A stretch of DNA of 64,000 nucleotides, taken from assembly GCF_900115775.1 (NCBI RefSeq), contig NZ_FOXS01000001.1, positions 1,426,001-1,490,000 on the forward strand, in the 5' to 3' direction. Positions 43,420 through 52,336 of this stretch are shown piece by piece. The notes below the pieces were generated by a model. It was not told the DNA's origin. It was given only the letters and a program-made list of their open reading frames with translations, and did no database searches. Within the stretch, counting starts at the first letter, position 1. Each line of letters starts with the position of its first letter. This DNA comes from Hymenobacter arizonensis (lineage in GTDB: Bacteria > Bacteroidota > Bacteroidia > Cytophagales > Hymenobacteraceae). Made by a program: the position numbers and the translations under genes.

Positions 43420-46158
43420 ATGAAAAAGAACATCAGCATCAATCTGCAAGGAATTATCTTTCACATCGAGGAGGACGGTTATGAGGTGCTCAGCCGCTAC
43501 CTGACCGAGGTAAAGGCGCACTTTGCCAGCTACCGCGGCCACGAAGACATCGTCGCGGACATTGAGGGGCGCATCGCCGAGCTTTTCTCGGCCCGTACTT
43601 CTTCCATCAAACAGGTCATCACCTTGGCCGACGTTGAAGCCATGACTGCCAAGATGGGCCGGGTGAGCGACTTCGCCGCCGACGACCTCGACGCCGAAGA
43701 CGTGGAAGAAACCGCCCAGGCCACTGCCTCGGGCAGCACTTTCGGCCCCAACGGGCCCTTTGGCCCCCAAGGCACGTTTGGCCCGGAAGGCGCTTTTGGC
43801 CGCAAGGGTCCTTTTGGCCCGGAAGGTGCTTTTGCTAGCGACGCGGCCACCGCGGCCACGGAGCCCCGCCGCCTCTACCGCGACATGGCCCACCGCCGCG
43901 TGGCTGGGGTAGCGGCCGGCATCGCGCAGTACTTCGCCATCAACCCCATCTGGGTGCGGCTGGGCTGGATTGTGCTCGTGTTCCTGCTACCGGGTTTGTT
44001 CCATATGTTCGAAGACTTCGGGCGCGGCCAGTTTCGGTTTTCCGGCTTCGGGGGCTGGGCTTTCCTAGCCTACATCATCCTCTGGATAGTGCTGCCCAAG
44101 CGCTACGACGCGCCCGCTCCCAACGAGGCCATGCTGAACCAGGGGCCGCTGGCCGGCCGCAAGCTGTTTCGCGACACTGGCACCGCCAAAGTTGCAGGCG
44201 TGTCTTCGGGCCTGGCGGCTTACTTCAACATCGACGTAACCTTAGTGCGGGTGCTGCTGCTCGCCGGCTTGTTTGCCGGAGGTTTCACCCTCATTCTCTA
44301 CATCATCCTCTGGATAGTCTTGCCCGAAGCCAAAACGGTTTCGGACAAGATGCGGATGCGCGGCGACGCCGTGACCCTGGAAGGCTTTGACAGCAGCCTG
44401 CGCAACTCGGCTTTTAGCGATGCCCCCACCACCACCAACCGGCCGGTGGGGGCGTTTGTAGAAGATGCTGCCCGGGGCCTGCGCCCACTAGTTGACTTTG
44501 CCGGCTCGGCCATTCGGATAGTAGCCGGGGTGCTGCTCACGATTACGGGCTTTTCGCTGCTCCTCACGCTGGCCATTCTCTTGGGCGCCGGCATCGGTCT
44601 GATTCCCAACTCTGAGCACATTCACATGGGAGATGCTCCTGCCCACGTAATGCTCAATGGCATTCCCGTATGGGGCATTATTGCGGGCTTCTTCGCCTTT
44701 GGCATCCCTGCGCTATCGTTATTCCTTAGTGGCCTGAACCTGCTGCTGCGCCGCTCGCTGTTGTCCCGCACTGCAAGTTTGTCGCTGCTGGGCCTGTGGC
44801 TGCTCAGCATTGTGGGAGTAACCATGGCCGTGGCTCAGCAGAGCCGCGAGTACCAATACGATGCTGAAGTAGAGCAACTGGAGCGCTATCCGGCCATCAC
44901 CACCCCGGTAATTATGCTTGAAGGCCGCCGGGTAGACCGCGACGGGGCTCAGCGGGTGAACGTGCGCCTTGCCTCTGCCGACAGCGGCCGGACAGTGGAA
45001 GTACTGCGCCTGCTGGGTTCGAAAGGCCCCAGCGAAGACGAAGCCCGTCGCAACGCTCTTACCTCGATTGACTACACGGTGCGCGCCAGCGGCGACTCTT
45101 CGCTGGTGCTCGACGACCACTTCTCCTTCCTGCCCGGAGCCAAGTACCGCAACCAGGAAATGACGGTAACCCTGCGCCTGCCCCGCGACCGGACCTTCCG
45201 CCTGAGCGAGCGTTTTGCCAACAGAATGCTCCGCGACGAGCACTTTGTAAACAACCGCCGCCCCAGCAACCCCGAACAGCACCGCTACCGTCTGCGCGGC
45301 AACAAGCTCGAGTGCATAGCCTGCGCCGATACCGACACCGCCGGCTCGACCACCACCGAGGACAACGACGATGTGAATATCAACATTGATATTAATGACA
45401 ATGACGACGACAGCAGCTCGGACGATGGCGACGACGAGGACCGTAGCAGCGGCAGCGGCCTTCGGCTCAACTACGGCGGCGCACCTTCCTTCAACACCGA
45501 CTTCGAGAGCTACGGCAGCGCCCGCCGCACCTTCGAAGAGCAGGGCTTCAACAAAGTGCTGGTGGTGGGTGGCTACCGCGTGGTAGTGCGCAAGGGCAAT
45601 GCCTTCAAAGTGGAAGCCGGGGGCGACGAAGACATTATTAAAGACTTGCGGGTGAACCGCAGCGGCAACACGTTGGAAATCCGCCCCCGCAACACCTCGT
45701 TTTTTGGCCGCAACTGGAAACGCGGCGAGGAAAAGGTCCTCATTCGGGTGGAAATGCCCTCGATTGAGAAGCTCGAGCTGGCCGGCAGCGTGCAGGCCGA
45801 CCTCGGCGGCTTCGACCGCCAGGAGCGCCTGGAAGTGGAGCAGGCAGGCGCCAGCCACCTGCGCCTCAACGGCAGCTACGGCACCCTGAAAATTGAGCAG
45901 GCCGGCGCCTGCCGCACCACGGCCAGTGGCTCGGTCAACACCCTCGACCTCGACGCTGCCGGTGCTTGCGAGCTCGCCGCCGCCAACCTGCAGGCCCGCA
46001 CCGCCACCGTCGACCTGGCCGGCGTGTGCAAGGCCCGCCTCCACGTCACGGAGAGCATTAAGGGCGATGCCGTGGGTGCCAGCCAGATTGCCTACAGCGG
46101 CCAGCCCAGCACCTCTCGCGTGGAGGCTACCGGCCCTTCCAGCGTGAAACGGCTGTAA
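43420..46158 (+). CDS. PspC-domain membrane protein with C-terminal GIN (DUF2807) domain
   Basis: 912 residues. N-terminal ~105 residues are a soluble domain (MKKNISINLQGIIFHIEEDG). A short collagen-like stretch of FGPxGxFGP units follows (about 107-140). Then two PspC domains (RRVAGVAAGIAQYFAI near 157; AKVAGVSSGLAAYFNI near 256), each ending in YIILWIVLP. Several more membrane helices, an extracytoplasmic region, a run of Asp/Ser/Asn (about 645-680) and a C-terminal GIN beta-helix domain (LELAGSVQADLGGF, LDLDAAGACELAAANL) complete it. PspC proteins sense or respond to envelope stress; the GIN domain may be the sensor. Operon with padR. Confidence 0.87.
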   Translation: MKKNISINLQGIIFHIEEDGYEVLSRYLTEVKAHFASYRGHEDIVADIEGRIAELFSARTSSIKQVITLADVEAMTAKMGRVSDFAADDLDAEDVEETAQATASGSTFGPNGPFGPQGTFGPEGAFGRKGPFGPEGAFASDAATAATEPRRLYRDMAHRRVAGVAAGIAQYFAINPIWVRLGWIVLVFLLPGLFHMFEDFGRGQFRFSGFGGWAFLAYIILWIVLPKRYDAPAPNEAMLNQGPLAGRKLFRDTGTAKVAGVSSGLAAYFNIDVTLVRVLLLAGLFAGGFTLILYIILWIVLPEAKTVSDKMRMRGDAVTLEGFDSSLRNSAFSDAPTTTNRPVGAFVEDAARGLRPLVDFAGSAIRIVAGVLLTITGFSLLLTLAILLGAGIGLIPNSEHIHMGDAPAHVMLNGIPVWGIIAGFFAFGIPALSLFLSGLNLLLRRSLLSRTASLSLLGLWLLSIVGVTMAVAQQSREYQYDAEVEQLERYPAITTPVIMLEGRRVDRDGAQRVNVRLASADSGRTVEVLRLLGSKGPSEDEARRNALTSIDYTVRASGDSSLVLDDHFSFLPGAKYRNQEMTVTLRLPRDRTFRLSERFANRMLRDEHFVNNRRPSNPEQHRYRLRGNKLECIACADTDTAGSTTTEDNDDVNINIDINDNDDDSSSDDGDDEDRSSGSGLRLNYGGAPSFNTDFESYGSARRTFEEQGFNKVLVVGGYRVVVRKGNAFKVEAGGDEDIIKDLRVNRSGNTLEIRPRNTSFFGRNWKRGEEKVLIRVEMPSIEKLELAGSVQADLGGFDRQERLEVEQAGASHLRLNGSYGTLKIEQAGACRTTASGSVNTLDLDAAGACELAAANLQARTATVDLAGVCKARLHVTESIKGDAVGASQIAYSGQPSTSRVEATGPSSVKRL

Positions 46159-46230
46159 TTATCAACAATACCCAAGGCGCGAGGCAACCGCAGTCTGCCT
46201 AAGTGCATCCATAGGACTTGTTACCTAGTT

Positions 46231-46265
46231 AAAAGGCCAATCCCGGCCTGCCCGGCCTTTCTAGC
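46231..46265 (+). terminator. Candidate terminator after the PspC-GIN gene
   Basis: Stem AAAGGCC ... GGCCTTT with an extended GC-rich loop, 75 bases after the stop, followed by a short T-rich stretch. Moderate quality. Confidence 0.5.
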
Positions 46266-46409
46266 ATTCAATTACAAGTTTACTTGTCGGTCGTGGGCTG
46301 TAGCTATTCCCCCTTTTACTTGGCCCTAAATGGAAACATTGCCGTATATCCTAATCGCGCTCACTCAATAAAACAGAAAAAGAAGACAGGCCTAGTTTGG
46401 TGAGTGAAC

Positions 46410-46502
46410 TATGCCTCCTTCCGGACGAAGTCATTTGGCTGCCCCTGCTGCAACAGGGAGGTCAGGGCTTCGTCCATTTTGTTTTTGGGCCTGTCTCAGA
46501 GC
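46410..46502 (-). pseudogene. Relic of a CCA-adding-enzyme 3' end
   Basis: On the minus strand this short stretch reads KNKMDEALTSLLQQG and then diverges to a stop. The intact CCA-adding enzyme gene (47809-49299) has KNEMDEALAFLLRQG, 11 of 15 identical. The DNA is similar for about 75 bases with small indels, and the relic is closed by an upstream stop codon. It therefore appears to be a decayed copy of the last part of that gene, in the same orientation, on the far side of the esterase gene. The rest of the gap 46159-46605 holds no credible gene. Confidence 0.7.
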
Positions 46503-46605
46503 GCAATAAGGCAGCACCGGCGAGGCAAAACAACTGCTTCCTTCCGGGCAACCGCAGGCGCAAAGTTTGCATCAACCGTGGCGTAGCACCACACCAAATC
46601 GAGTT

Positions 46606-47805
46606 ATGAAACCATTGTTACTACTGGGAATAACGTATGCCCTGCTAGCGGGGCGGGCAGCCTCGGCGCAGGCGCAGGCTGGAACTTCCACCACCTACGA
46701 GCATCTGATGGAGCAAGGCGGCGCCCAGCTGCAGGCCCAAAATCCGTGCAGTGCCGCGGCCCTGTTCGAGCAGGCATTTGCGCGCGACAGTACCCGCGCC
46801 AACGAATTCGAGCTTTTTGGTGCTGCTACGGCAGCAGCGGCCTGCCCGGCCCGACGGGCCCTGGCCTGGCGCTGGCTGGGCCAGCTCAGCCGCCACCGGC
46901 CCTTGCGCATGACGCCTAAAGACCTTGATAACGTGAGCCAAGACCCGGCCCTGGCTCCCCTCCAGGCCGAGGCCGCGTGGCCCCGCTGGCTGGCCGCGAT
47001 GCGGCTGGCATTGGCAGAGCAAGCGGCGGCGGCCAACGCTGCCCAGGCACGCTGGCTGCGCGAAACGCAGGCTCGCGCGCTTCCTTCACCAGCCAGCTCC
47101 GAGCGCAAGCGCGGAAAAATGGCCGCTGCTCAACCGGGATACGCGCTTTATTTCAGCACAGTGCCCAACGACACCGTGCGGATGCCCTACCTGGTGCGCG
47201 TGCCCGCCGGCTACTCCCCAGCCAAGCCGGCGCCCGTGGTGGTGTACCTGCACGGCGGCATAGTGAGCACCCCGCAGTTCGGGCACACCGACCCAGACGT
47301 GGTGGAAGAACCTATTTTTGCCGCCGCTCCCTCAAACGCGCTAGTGGTTTACCCGTTTGGCCGCCAATCTTTTGGCTGGGTGAAGCAGCCAGCTGCCTTT
47401 GCCCAGATTGTGGCGGTGGTGCGGGAAGTGCAGGCGCGCTACCGCACCGACCCGCGCGGCCCCGTGCTAGGCGGCATGAGCAACGGCGGCAGCGCCGCGC
47501 TGTGGTTTGCCAGCCAGCGGCCCGACGCCTTTTGCGGTTTCTATGCGCTGTCGCCGGCTCCGGAGCTGCCGCTGGGTGCCAGCATTGGCCGCTTGGGCCA
47601 GGGCAAACCCTGCCTCCAGTTCAGCGCCGAAGACGACACGCTTTACCCCTACGCTGCCGTGCAAGCCGCGCACGCGGCCCATCGTGCCCAGGCGCCGGGC
47701 TGGGAGCTGCAGGCCGTGCCCAAAGGTGGCCATGGTTTCCTATACCGCCCCGATGGCCCCGCCGTACTCCGCCAGGCCCTTGCTCGCCTCTGCCCGCAGC
47801 CCTAA
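46606..47805 (+). CDS. Secreted alpha/beta-hydrolase (esterase-like)
   Basis: 399 residues from ATG 46606 (MKPLLLLG); signal peptide ending near SAQAQA. Residues about 25-165 form a helical, Ala-rich region (possible TPR-like repeats: CSAAALFEQAFARDSTRANEFELFG). The C-terminal ~220 residues are an alpha/beta hydrolase: VVYLHGGIVS (oxyanion region), nucleophile Ser near 292 in GGMSNGGSAA, an Asp in SAEDDTLYP and a His in KGGHGFLY, a complete Ser-Asp-His triad. Likely an esterase or polysaccharide acyl esterase; substrate unknown. Flanked by the cca gene and its relic, suggesting it arrived in a rearrangement. Confidence 0.8.
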   Translation: MKPLLLLGITYALLAGRAASAQAQAGTSTTYEHLMEQGGAQLQAQNPCSAAALFEQAFARDSTRANEFELFGAATAAAACPARRALAWRWLGQLSRHRPLRMTPKDLDNVSQDPALAPLQAEAAWPRWLAAMRLALAEQAAAANAAQARWLRETQARALPSPASSERKRGKMAAAQPGYALYFSTVPNDTVRMPYLVRVPAGYSPAKPAPVVVYLHGGIVSTPQFGHTDPDVVEEPIFAAAPSNALVVYPFGRQSFGWVKQPAAFAQIVAVVREVQARYRTDPRGPVLGGMSNGGSAALWFASQRPDAFCGFYALSPAPELPLGASIGRLGQGKPCLQFSAEDDTLYPYAAVQAAHAAHRAQAPGWELQAVPKGGHGFLYRPDGPAVLRQALARLCPQP

Positions 47806-47808
47806 GGC

Positions 47809-49299
47809 TCAGGGACGCGGACGCTCCTGAGCCGCGCCTGCCGTTGCGGTGGCCCCGGTAGAACCGTCGGACCCGGAGCCGGCGGCTGCGGGCGAGAGTC
47901 CTTTGGCCGCTCCCTGCCGCAGCAGGAAGGCCAGGGCCTCGTCCATCTCGTTTTTGATGGTGCCTTCCAGAATGGCTTCCATCACGGCTTCCTTCAGCTC
48001 GCCCACCGCGCGTGAGGGCTTCAGGCCGAAGGTCTCCATGATGATTTCACCGGTAATAACCGGGCGGAAGCTGCGCAGGTGGTCCTTATCCTCCACTTCC
48101 TTTAGCTTCTCTTCCACCTGCCCGAAGTTGCGGAGGTAGCGCTCCTTACGCTGGTGGTCCTTGCTGGTAATGTCGGCCCGGCACAGCAGCATGAGGCGGT
48201 CGATGTCCTCGCCGGCCTCAAACAGCAAGCGGCGGATGGCCGAATCGGTCACGGTTTCCTTCACCAGCGCAATGGGGCGCAGGTGCAGGCGCACCAGTTT
48301 CTGCACCATGCGCATTTCTTCGCCCTGCGGCAATTTGAGCTCGGCAAAAATGCCCGGTACCCAGCGCGCGCCCTTGTCTTCGTGGCCGTGGAAGGTCCAG
48401 CCCACGCGCTGGTCATAGCGCTTGGTGGCGGGCTTGGCGATGTCGTGCAGCACGGCGGCCCAGCGCAGCCAAAGGTCGCCGCCAGCCGCGGCCACATTAT
48501 CCAGCACCTGCAGCGTGTGGTAGAAATTGTCCTTGTGGGCGTGGGTACCCACTTTTTCCACGCCGTGGAGCAGCGCCATCTTGGGGAAAATGAGGTGCAG
48601 CAGCCCCGTTTGAAATAGTAGCTTAAAGCCGTAGCTGGGCGTGGGCGACTCGATAATCTTGTTGAGCTCGACTGTAATCCGCTCCTGCGACACAATCTTT
48701 ATCCGGTCCTTATTCCGAATGATGGCGTCGAAAGTGTCAGGCTCAATGTCGAAGTTGAGCTGGCTGGCAAAGCGGATGGCGCGCATCATGCGCAGCGGGT
48801 CGTCGGAAAAAGTGACGTCGGGCCCCAGCGGCGTGCGGATAGTTTTGCTGGCCAGGTCCTTCATGCCGTCGTAGCGGTCGACGAGGGCGCCGAAGTCGTC
48901 AGCATTCAGGCTCAGGCCGAGGGCATTGATGGTGAAATCGCGGCGGGCCAGGTCTTCCTCTAAGGTGCCGGCTTCCACTTCGGGCTTGCGGCTGTCGGCG
49001 CGGTAGCTCTCTTTGCGGGCCCCCACAAATTCAATCTCGCCGGCCTCTTTGGTGGGCAGCATGGCCGTGCCGAAGTTCTTGAACACCGTGACCCGGCCGC
49101 GGCCCGGCAGCTTGGCGCCCACGCCCTGCGCCAGGGCAATGCCGTCGCCCACTGTTACCACGTCGATGTCCTTGCTGTCGCGGCCCAGGGCCAAATCCCG
49201 CACGTAGCCGCCAATAACATAGGCCGGCTGCTGCAGCTCGGCCGCAGCTTCGGCGATGGTACGGAAGATGGGCAGTTCGGGCAGTTGGGGCGTCTTCAT
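47809..49299 (-). CDS. cca: CCA tRNA nucleotidyltransferase with HD domain
   Basis: 496 residues from ATG at 49299 (MKTPQLPEL); the longer frame to 49347 overlaps the divergent gene's leader. PolyA-polymerase/CCA-type head: GGYVRDL and KDIDVV (the metal-binding DxD), then RRDFTINALG and DPLRMMRAIRFA. A C-terminal HD phosphohydrolase domain has HxxxxFYHTLQV and VLHDIAKP. It adds or repairs the CCA end of tRNAs; the HD domain can give phosphodiesterase activity. After QGAAKG there is a 40-residue Ala/Gly/Ser/Pro tail that looks non-homologous, possibly from 3'-end remodelling next to the inserted esterase gene. Confidence 0.88.
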   Translation of the reverse strand: MKTPQLPELPIFRTIAEAAAELQQPAYVIGGYVRDLALGRDSKDIDVVTVGDGIALAQGVGAKLPGRGRVTVFKNFGTAMLPTKEAGEIEFVGARKESYRADSRKPEVEAGTLEEDLARRDFTINALGLSLNADDFGALVDRYDGMKDLASKTIRTPLGPDVTFSDDPLRMMRAIRFASQLNFDIEPDTFDAIIRNKDRIKIVSQERITVELNKIIESPTPSYGFKLLFQTGLLHLIFPKMALLHGVEKVGTHAHKDNFYHTLQVLDNVAAAGGDLWLRWAAVLHDIAKPATKRYDQRVGWTFHGHEDKGARWVPGIFAELKLPQGEEMRMVQKLVRLHLRPIALVKETVTDSAIRRLLFEAGEDIDRLMLLCRADITSKDHQRKERYLRNFGQVEEKLKEVEDKDHLRSFRPVITGEIIMETFGLKPSRAVGELKEAVMEAILEGTIKNEMDEALAFLLRQGAAKGLSPAAAGSGSDGSTGATATAGAAQERPRP

Positions 49300-49477
49300 G
49301 GCCGCAAAGGTCGGAAACCGCCCGCTAGCAACCATACCACCAACCAAAGCCCCGGCAACGGGCCGGCAGCTTATTCCAACATCCCGTCGGGCTTATCCGA
49401 CGGTTCGGCAACTGCCAGTTGGGCCGCGGGCCTGTCGGCGACACTTTTACATCGTTCCGCTCAAAAGCCCCGTTGCC

Positions 49478-51061
49478 ATGCTGCTAGCCTTGCTCCCCGC
49501 CCCCTTCTTCGCCCTCGCCGCCACTGCTCTGCCCGTGCGCATGGTGCTGGGCCTGCACATTGCTGCCGGCGCCACCTCCCTGTTTGCCGGCCTGGTGCCC
49601 ATGCTGGGCCGCAAGGGCGGCAACACCCACGTGCGAGCCGGTCGCCTCTACGTCTACTGCATGATAACCGTGGCCACTACCGCCGTGGTGCTCTGCCTGC
49701 TGCAGCCGCTCACCATTGGCCGTTTGATGCTGACGGGGGTAGCGGTGCTGAGCTTTTACCTGAGCTTCAGTGGCTGGCGGGCAGCTCGCCGCCACAGCGC
49801 GACGCTGCTGACCAGTGATGTGGTGCTAGCGGCCGTTACCTCCGTGGTTGGCCTGCTGATGCTAGCGGCCGGTGTGTGGCTACAGGCGGTACTTTTTGGC
49901 TTCTTCGGCGTGCTTATCTGCTTATTTGCCGGCCTCGACACCGTGCACGGCTTGCGTCCCAGACCAGTTAGCACGCCCACGCCGTGGATTTTCCGCCACT
50001 TTATCCGCCTGGGCGGCTCGTACATCGCCACGTTTACGGCTTTTGTGGTGGTAAACCTCGGCCGGTGGCTGCCGACGGACGCGCCGCAGTGGGCCGGACT
50101 GGCTGGCTGGATTGCCCCCACCATCATCGGCACCATCTTCATTACGCGCACCGTGCGCTGGTACAAGCGCCGCCTGCAGCCGGCTAGTGCCACGGCGGCG
50201 CGTGCTGTCGGCGTTGTTCCGCTGCTGCTGGTATTGGCGGCCTGGCCCGCGCGCCCGGCTGCTGCGCAAGCCACGGCACCCCGCTTGCTCGCGGGGCTCA
50301 TCACCGACGCCGCTGGCCAGCCGCTGGGGTATGCCACCGTTGGCGTGGTGGGCCAAGGCGTTGGGACAGTGGCCGACGAGCACGGCAGCTTCCGCCTGAG
50401 CCTGCCGGCCACCGTAACGCCCACCGACTCGCTGCGTTTTGCCCTGCTGGGCTACGCCAGCCGCACTTGGTCGCTGGTGGCCCTGCCGCCAGCGCCGGTC
50501 ACGGTGGCTTTGCCCCAAGCCTCGGTCAGCCTGGCCGACGTAGCCGTGCGGGCTAGGGGGCTCGATTCGGCGCGCATCGGCACCCACCGCTACCGCACCA
50601 ACCTGCAAACCAATTTTGCGCTGGGCACGTAGCCGGGCCTGAACGTCGGTTCCGAAATTGGAAGGGTATTTCAGCTACCCCGGCGCGGCGCCTGGCTGGA
50701 GAAATTTGAATTTGTGCTCTCCGCCAACGATTTCGACACCGTGCAGCTGCGCATCAACGTGTACCAGCTGCGCAATGGCGAACCCAGCGCCCCGCTGTTG
50801 CAGCAACCTATTTACAAGCAAATTGTGGGAAAAGGCGCCCGCCGCGTGCAGGTGAACCTGCGCGACACCAACTTATTTGTGGACGACAACGCCGTAGCCG
50901 TGACGGTAGAATGGGTGAGCCACTCTCGCCACGGCAAGCAGCTGGCCCTGCCCCTGCTCATGCCGGCCTTCGCCACGCACCTCTACCGCTACGGCGCCGC
51001 CAATCATTGGAAACGCTTCCCGTCGATGAGCACGACTATGGAGCTGCGCGTGCGCTACTGA
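49478..51061 (+). pseudogene. DUF2306-like membrane protein fused to carboxypeptidase-regulatory-like protein, interrupted by a stop codon
   Basis: One open frame of 528 codons from ATG 49478 broken only by TAG at 50630-50632. Residues about 1-235 have seven or eight membrane helices of DUF2306 type (HIAAGATSLFAG, RAGRLYVYCMITV). An internal signal-peptide-like stretch (VVPLLLVLAAWPARPAAAQA) begins a second unit with a CarboxypepD_reg domain (LLAGLITDAAGQPLGYATV). After the stop, the same frame continues with the expected C-terminal domain (GSEIGRVFQLPRRGAWLEKF, TVQLRINVYQLRNGEP) to 51061. So two genes seem fused, and a nonsense change (or sequencing error) then split the product. Confidence 0.78.
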
Positions 51062-51073
51062 GTGGCGCGGGAG

Positions 51074-51646
51074 TTACTCGCGCACCACTTCCAACTTACC
51101 GCCCTCGCCCAGCCGCACCACGCGCGACGGCGCGACCCGGGTAGCGTCTTCCTGCCGCCAGTTCACCACGTGGTCGGCCCCGCGCAGGATGGCGGCATCA
51201 ATCTCAGTGTACACGCCGGGAGCCGGCTCACCGGCTTTATTGGCCGAGGTAGAGACCAGGCCGTGACCTAAGCGCCGCACCACTTTAAAGCAAAATTCGT
51301 CCTTAACCACGCGCAGGCCCACGGTGCCATCGGGCGCCACCAGGCCAGGCGCTATGGCACGGCTGGCCGGCAAGATGTAGGTGGTGGGCCGGGTTTCGTT
51401 TTCCAGCAGCTCTTCCAACTCGTCGGGCGCCTGCGCGGCGTAGCGCCGGAGCATGGCCAAATCGGCCACCAGCACGATGCTTGGCTGGCCCTCGGGCCGG
51501 TTCTTCAGCTTGTAAAGCTGCTTCACGGCGGGCGGCGCTTCGGCATCACAGCCCAGACCCCAGACCGTGTCGGTGGGGTACAAAATGACTTGCTGCAGTA
51601 GCAGGGCATCTACGGCGGCATCTACTTCTTGCTGAAAACGGTTCAT
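51074..51646 (-). CDS. L-threonylcarbamoyladenylate synthase (TsaC/Sua5 YrdC domain)
   Basis: 190 residues, a single YrdC domain, the short TsaC/YciO size. It makes threonylcarbamoyl-AMP from threonine, bicarbonate and ATP for t6A37 tRNA modification. Visible motifs: ILYPTDTVWGLGCDA near the N-terminus, KLKNRPEGQPSIVLVADL (ATP/threonine pocket) and HGLVSTSANKAGEPA near the C-terminus. Length and motifs do not fully separate TsaC from the YciO paralogue, so the symbol is left blank. Same strand as mce, which lies upstream across an inverted repeat. Confidence 0.88.
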   Translation of the reverse strand: MNRFQQEVDAAVDALLLQQVILYPTDTVWGLGCDAEAPPAVKQLYKLKNRPEGQPSIVLVADLAMLRRYAAQAPDELEELLENETRPTTYILPASRAIAPGLVAPDGTVGLRVVKDEFCFKVVRRLGHGLVSTSANKAGEPAPGVYTEIDAAILRGADHVVNWRQEDATRVAPSRVVRLGEGGKLEVVRE

Positions 51647-51651
51647 GTGAT

Positions 51652-51724
51652 GTAGCGCGGACTTTTAGTCCGCGAGTAAGTGGTGATGAAAGCTGGTTCC
51701 TCGCGGACTAAAAGTTCACGCTAC
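51652..51724. repeat. GTAGCGCGGAC...GTCCGCGAG inverted repeat supplying the mce stop
   Basis: Arms 51652-51676 and 51700-51724 pair at 23 of 25 positions. Each arm has an inner GCGGACTTTTAGTCCGC palindrome. The minus-strand stop codon of mce (51721-51723, TAG) is inside the right arm, so the gene's last codon borders the repeat directly. Confidence 0.9.
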
Positions 51725-52125
51725 TTAATGCTCTGGCAGAGCTCCACTAATACGCCGGCGGCGCTCTTCGGGTGCACAAAGCACACGAGCTTATTATCGG
51801 CGCCGCGCTTGGGCTCCTCGTTCAGCAGCACAAACCCCTCCCCTTTCAGCCGCGCCATCTCGGCCCGGATGTCATCGACCTCAAACGCGACGTGGTGAAT
51901 TCCTTCCGGTTTCTTCGCCAAGAACTTGGTGATGGCGCTTTCGGGCGAGGTGCCGGCCAGCAGCTCAATTTTGGAGCCCCCTATTTGGAAAAAAACCGTG
52001 TCGACCGCTTCGCTGACCACGTGTTCTTTCTTGTAGGGTGCCACCCCTAGCAGCGTGGTGTAGAGAGCAGTGGCGGCCTCCAGGTCGTTCACGGCCAGGC
52101 CGAGGTGTTCGAGATTAGTAAGCAT
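51721..52125 (-). CDS. mce: Methylmalonyl-CoA epimerase
   Basis: 134 residues, a vicinal-oxygen-chelate (VOC) fold. It interconverts (R)- and (S)-methylmalonyl-CoA in propionate/succinate metabolism. Metal-ligand positions are visible: His in EHLGLAVNDL, Gln/Glu in FFQIGGSKIELL, His in GIHHVAFEVDD and Glu in VLVELCQ. This is the normal length and order for the family. No methylmalonyl-CoA mutase is in the window. The stop codon lies within the repeat 51652-51724. Confidence 0.92.
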   Translation of the reverse strand: MLTNLEHLGLAVNDLEAATALYTTLLGVAPYKKEHVVSEAVDTVFFQIGGSKIELLAGTSPESAITKFLAKKPEGIHHVAFEVDDIRAEMARLKGEGFVLLNEEPKRGADNKLVCFVHPKSAAGVLVELCQSIK

Positions 52126-52237
52126 GAGGAGCGAAAAGAAAAGGGCGAAAGGGCGCTAACCGGTGCAAAAAGGTCGTTTTATCGAGCAATTAGAACCGTT
52201 GCCGGACGTCCACGCATTTCCTTATTTAGATTGTATC

Positions 52238-52245
52238 TACTTTTG
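52238..52245 (+). promoter_or_regulatory. Possible -7 element TACTTTTG for the isc operon
   Basis: Matches TAnnTTTG about 92 bases upstream of iscS, in the AT-rich gap following mce. The -33 position shows only ATTT, not a clear TTG. No IscR-type gene or obvious operator is seen nearby. Confidence 0.4.
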
Positions 52246-52336
52246 TGGGGCCAAAGAAAACTGATTACCCTGCAACTGTGTTCTACAGGGGTCCAGTTAT
52301 TCGCTGGTTTACCACCTTGCTTTACCGCTGCGCGCA

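Noticed and set aside
46397..46609. Plus-strand open frame of 70 residues
   Set aside because: It covers the cca relic in antisense and has no protein-like pattern.
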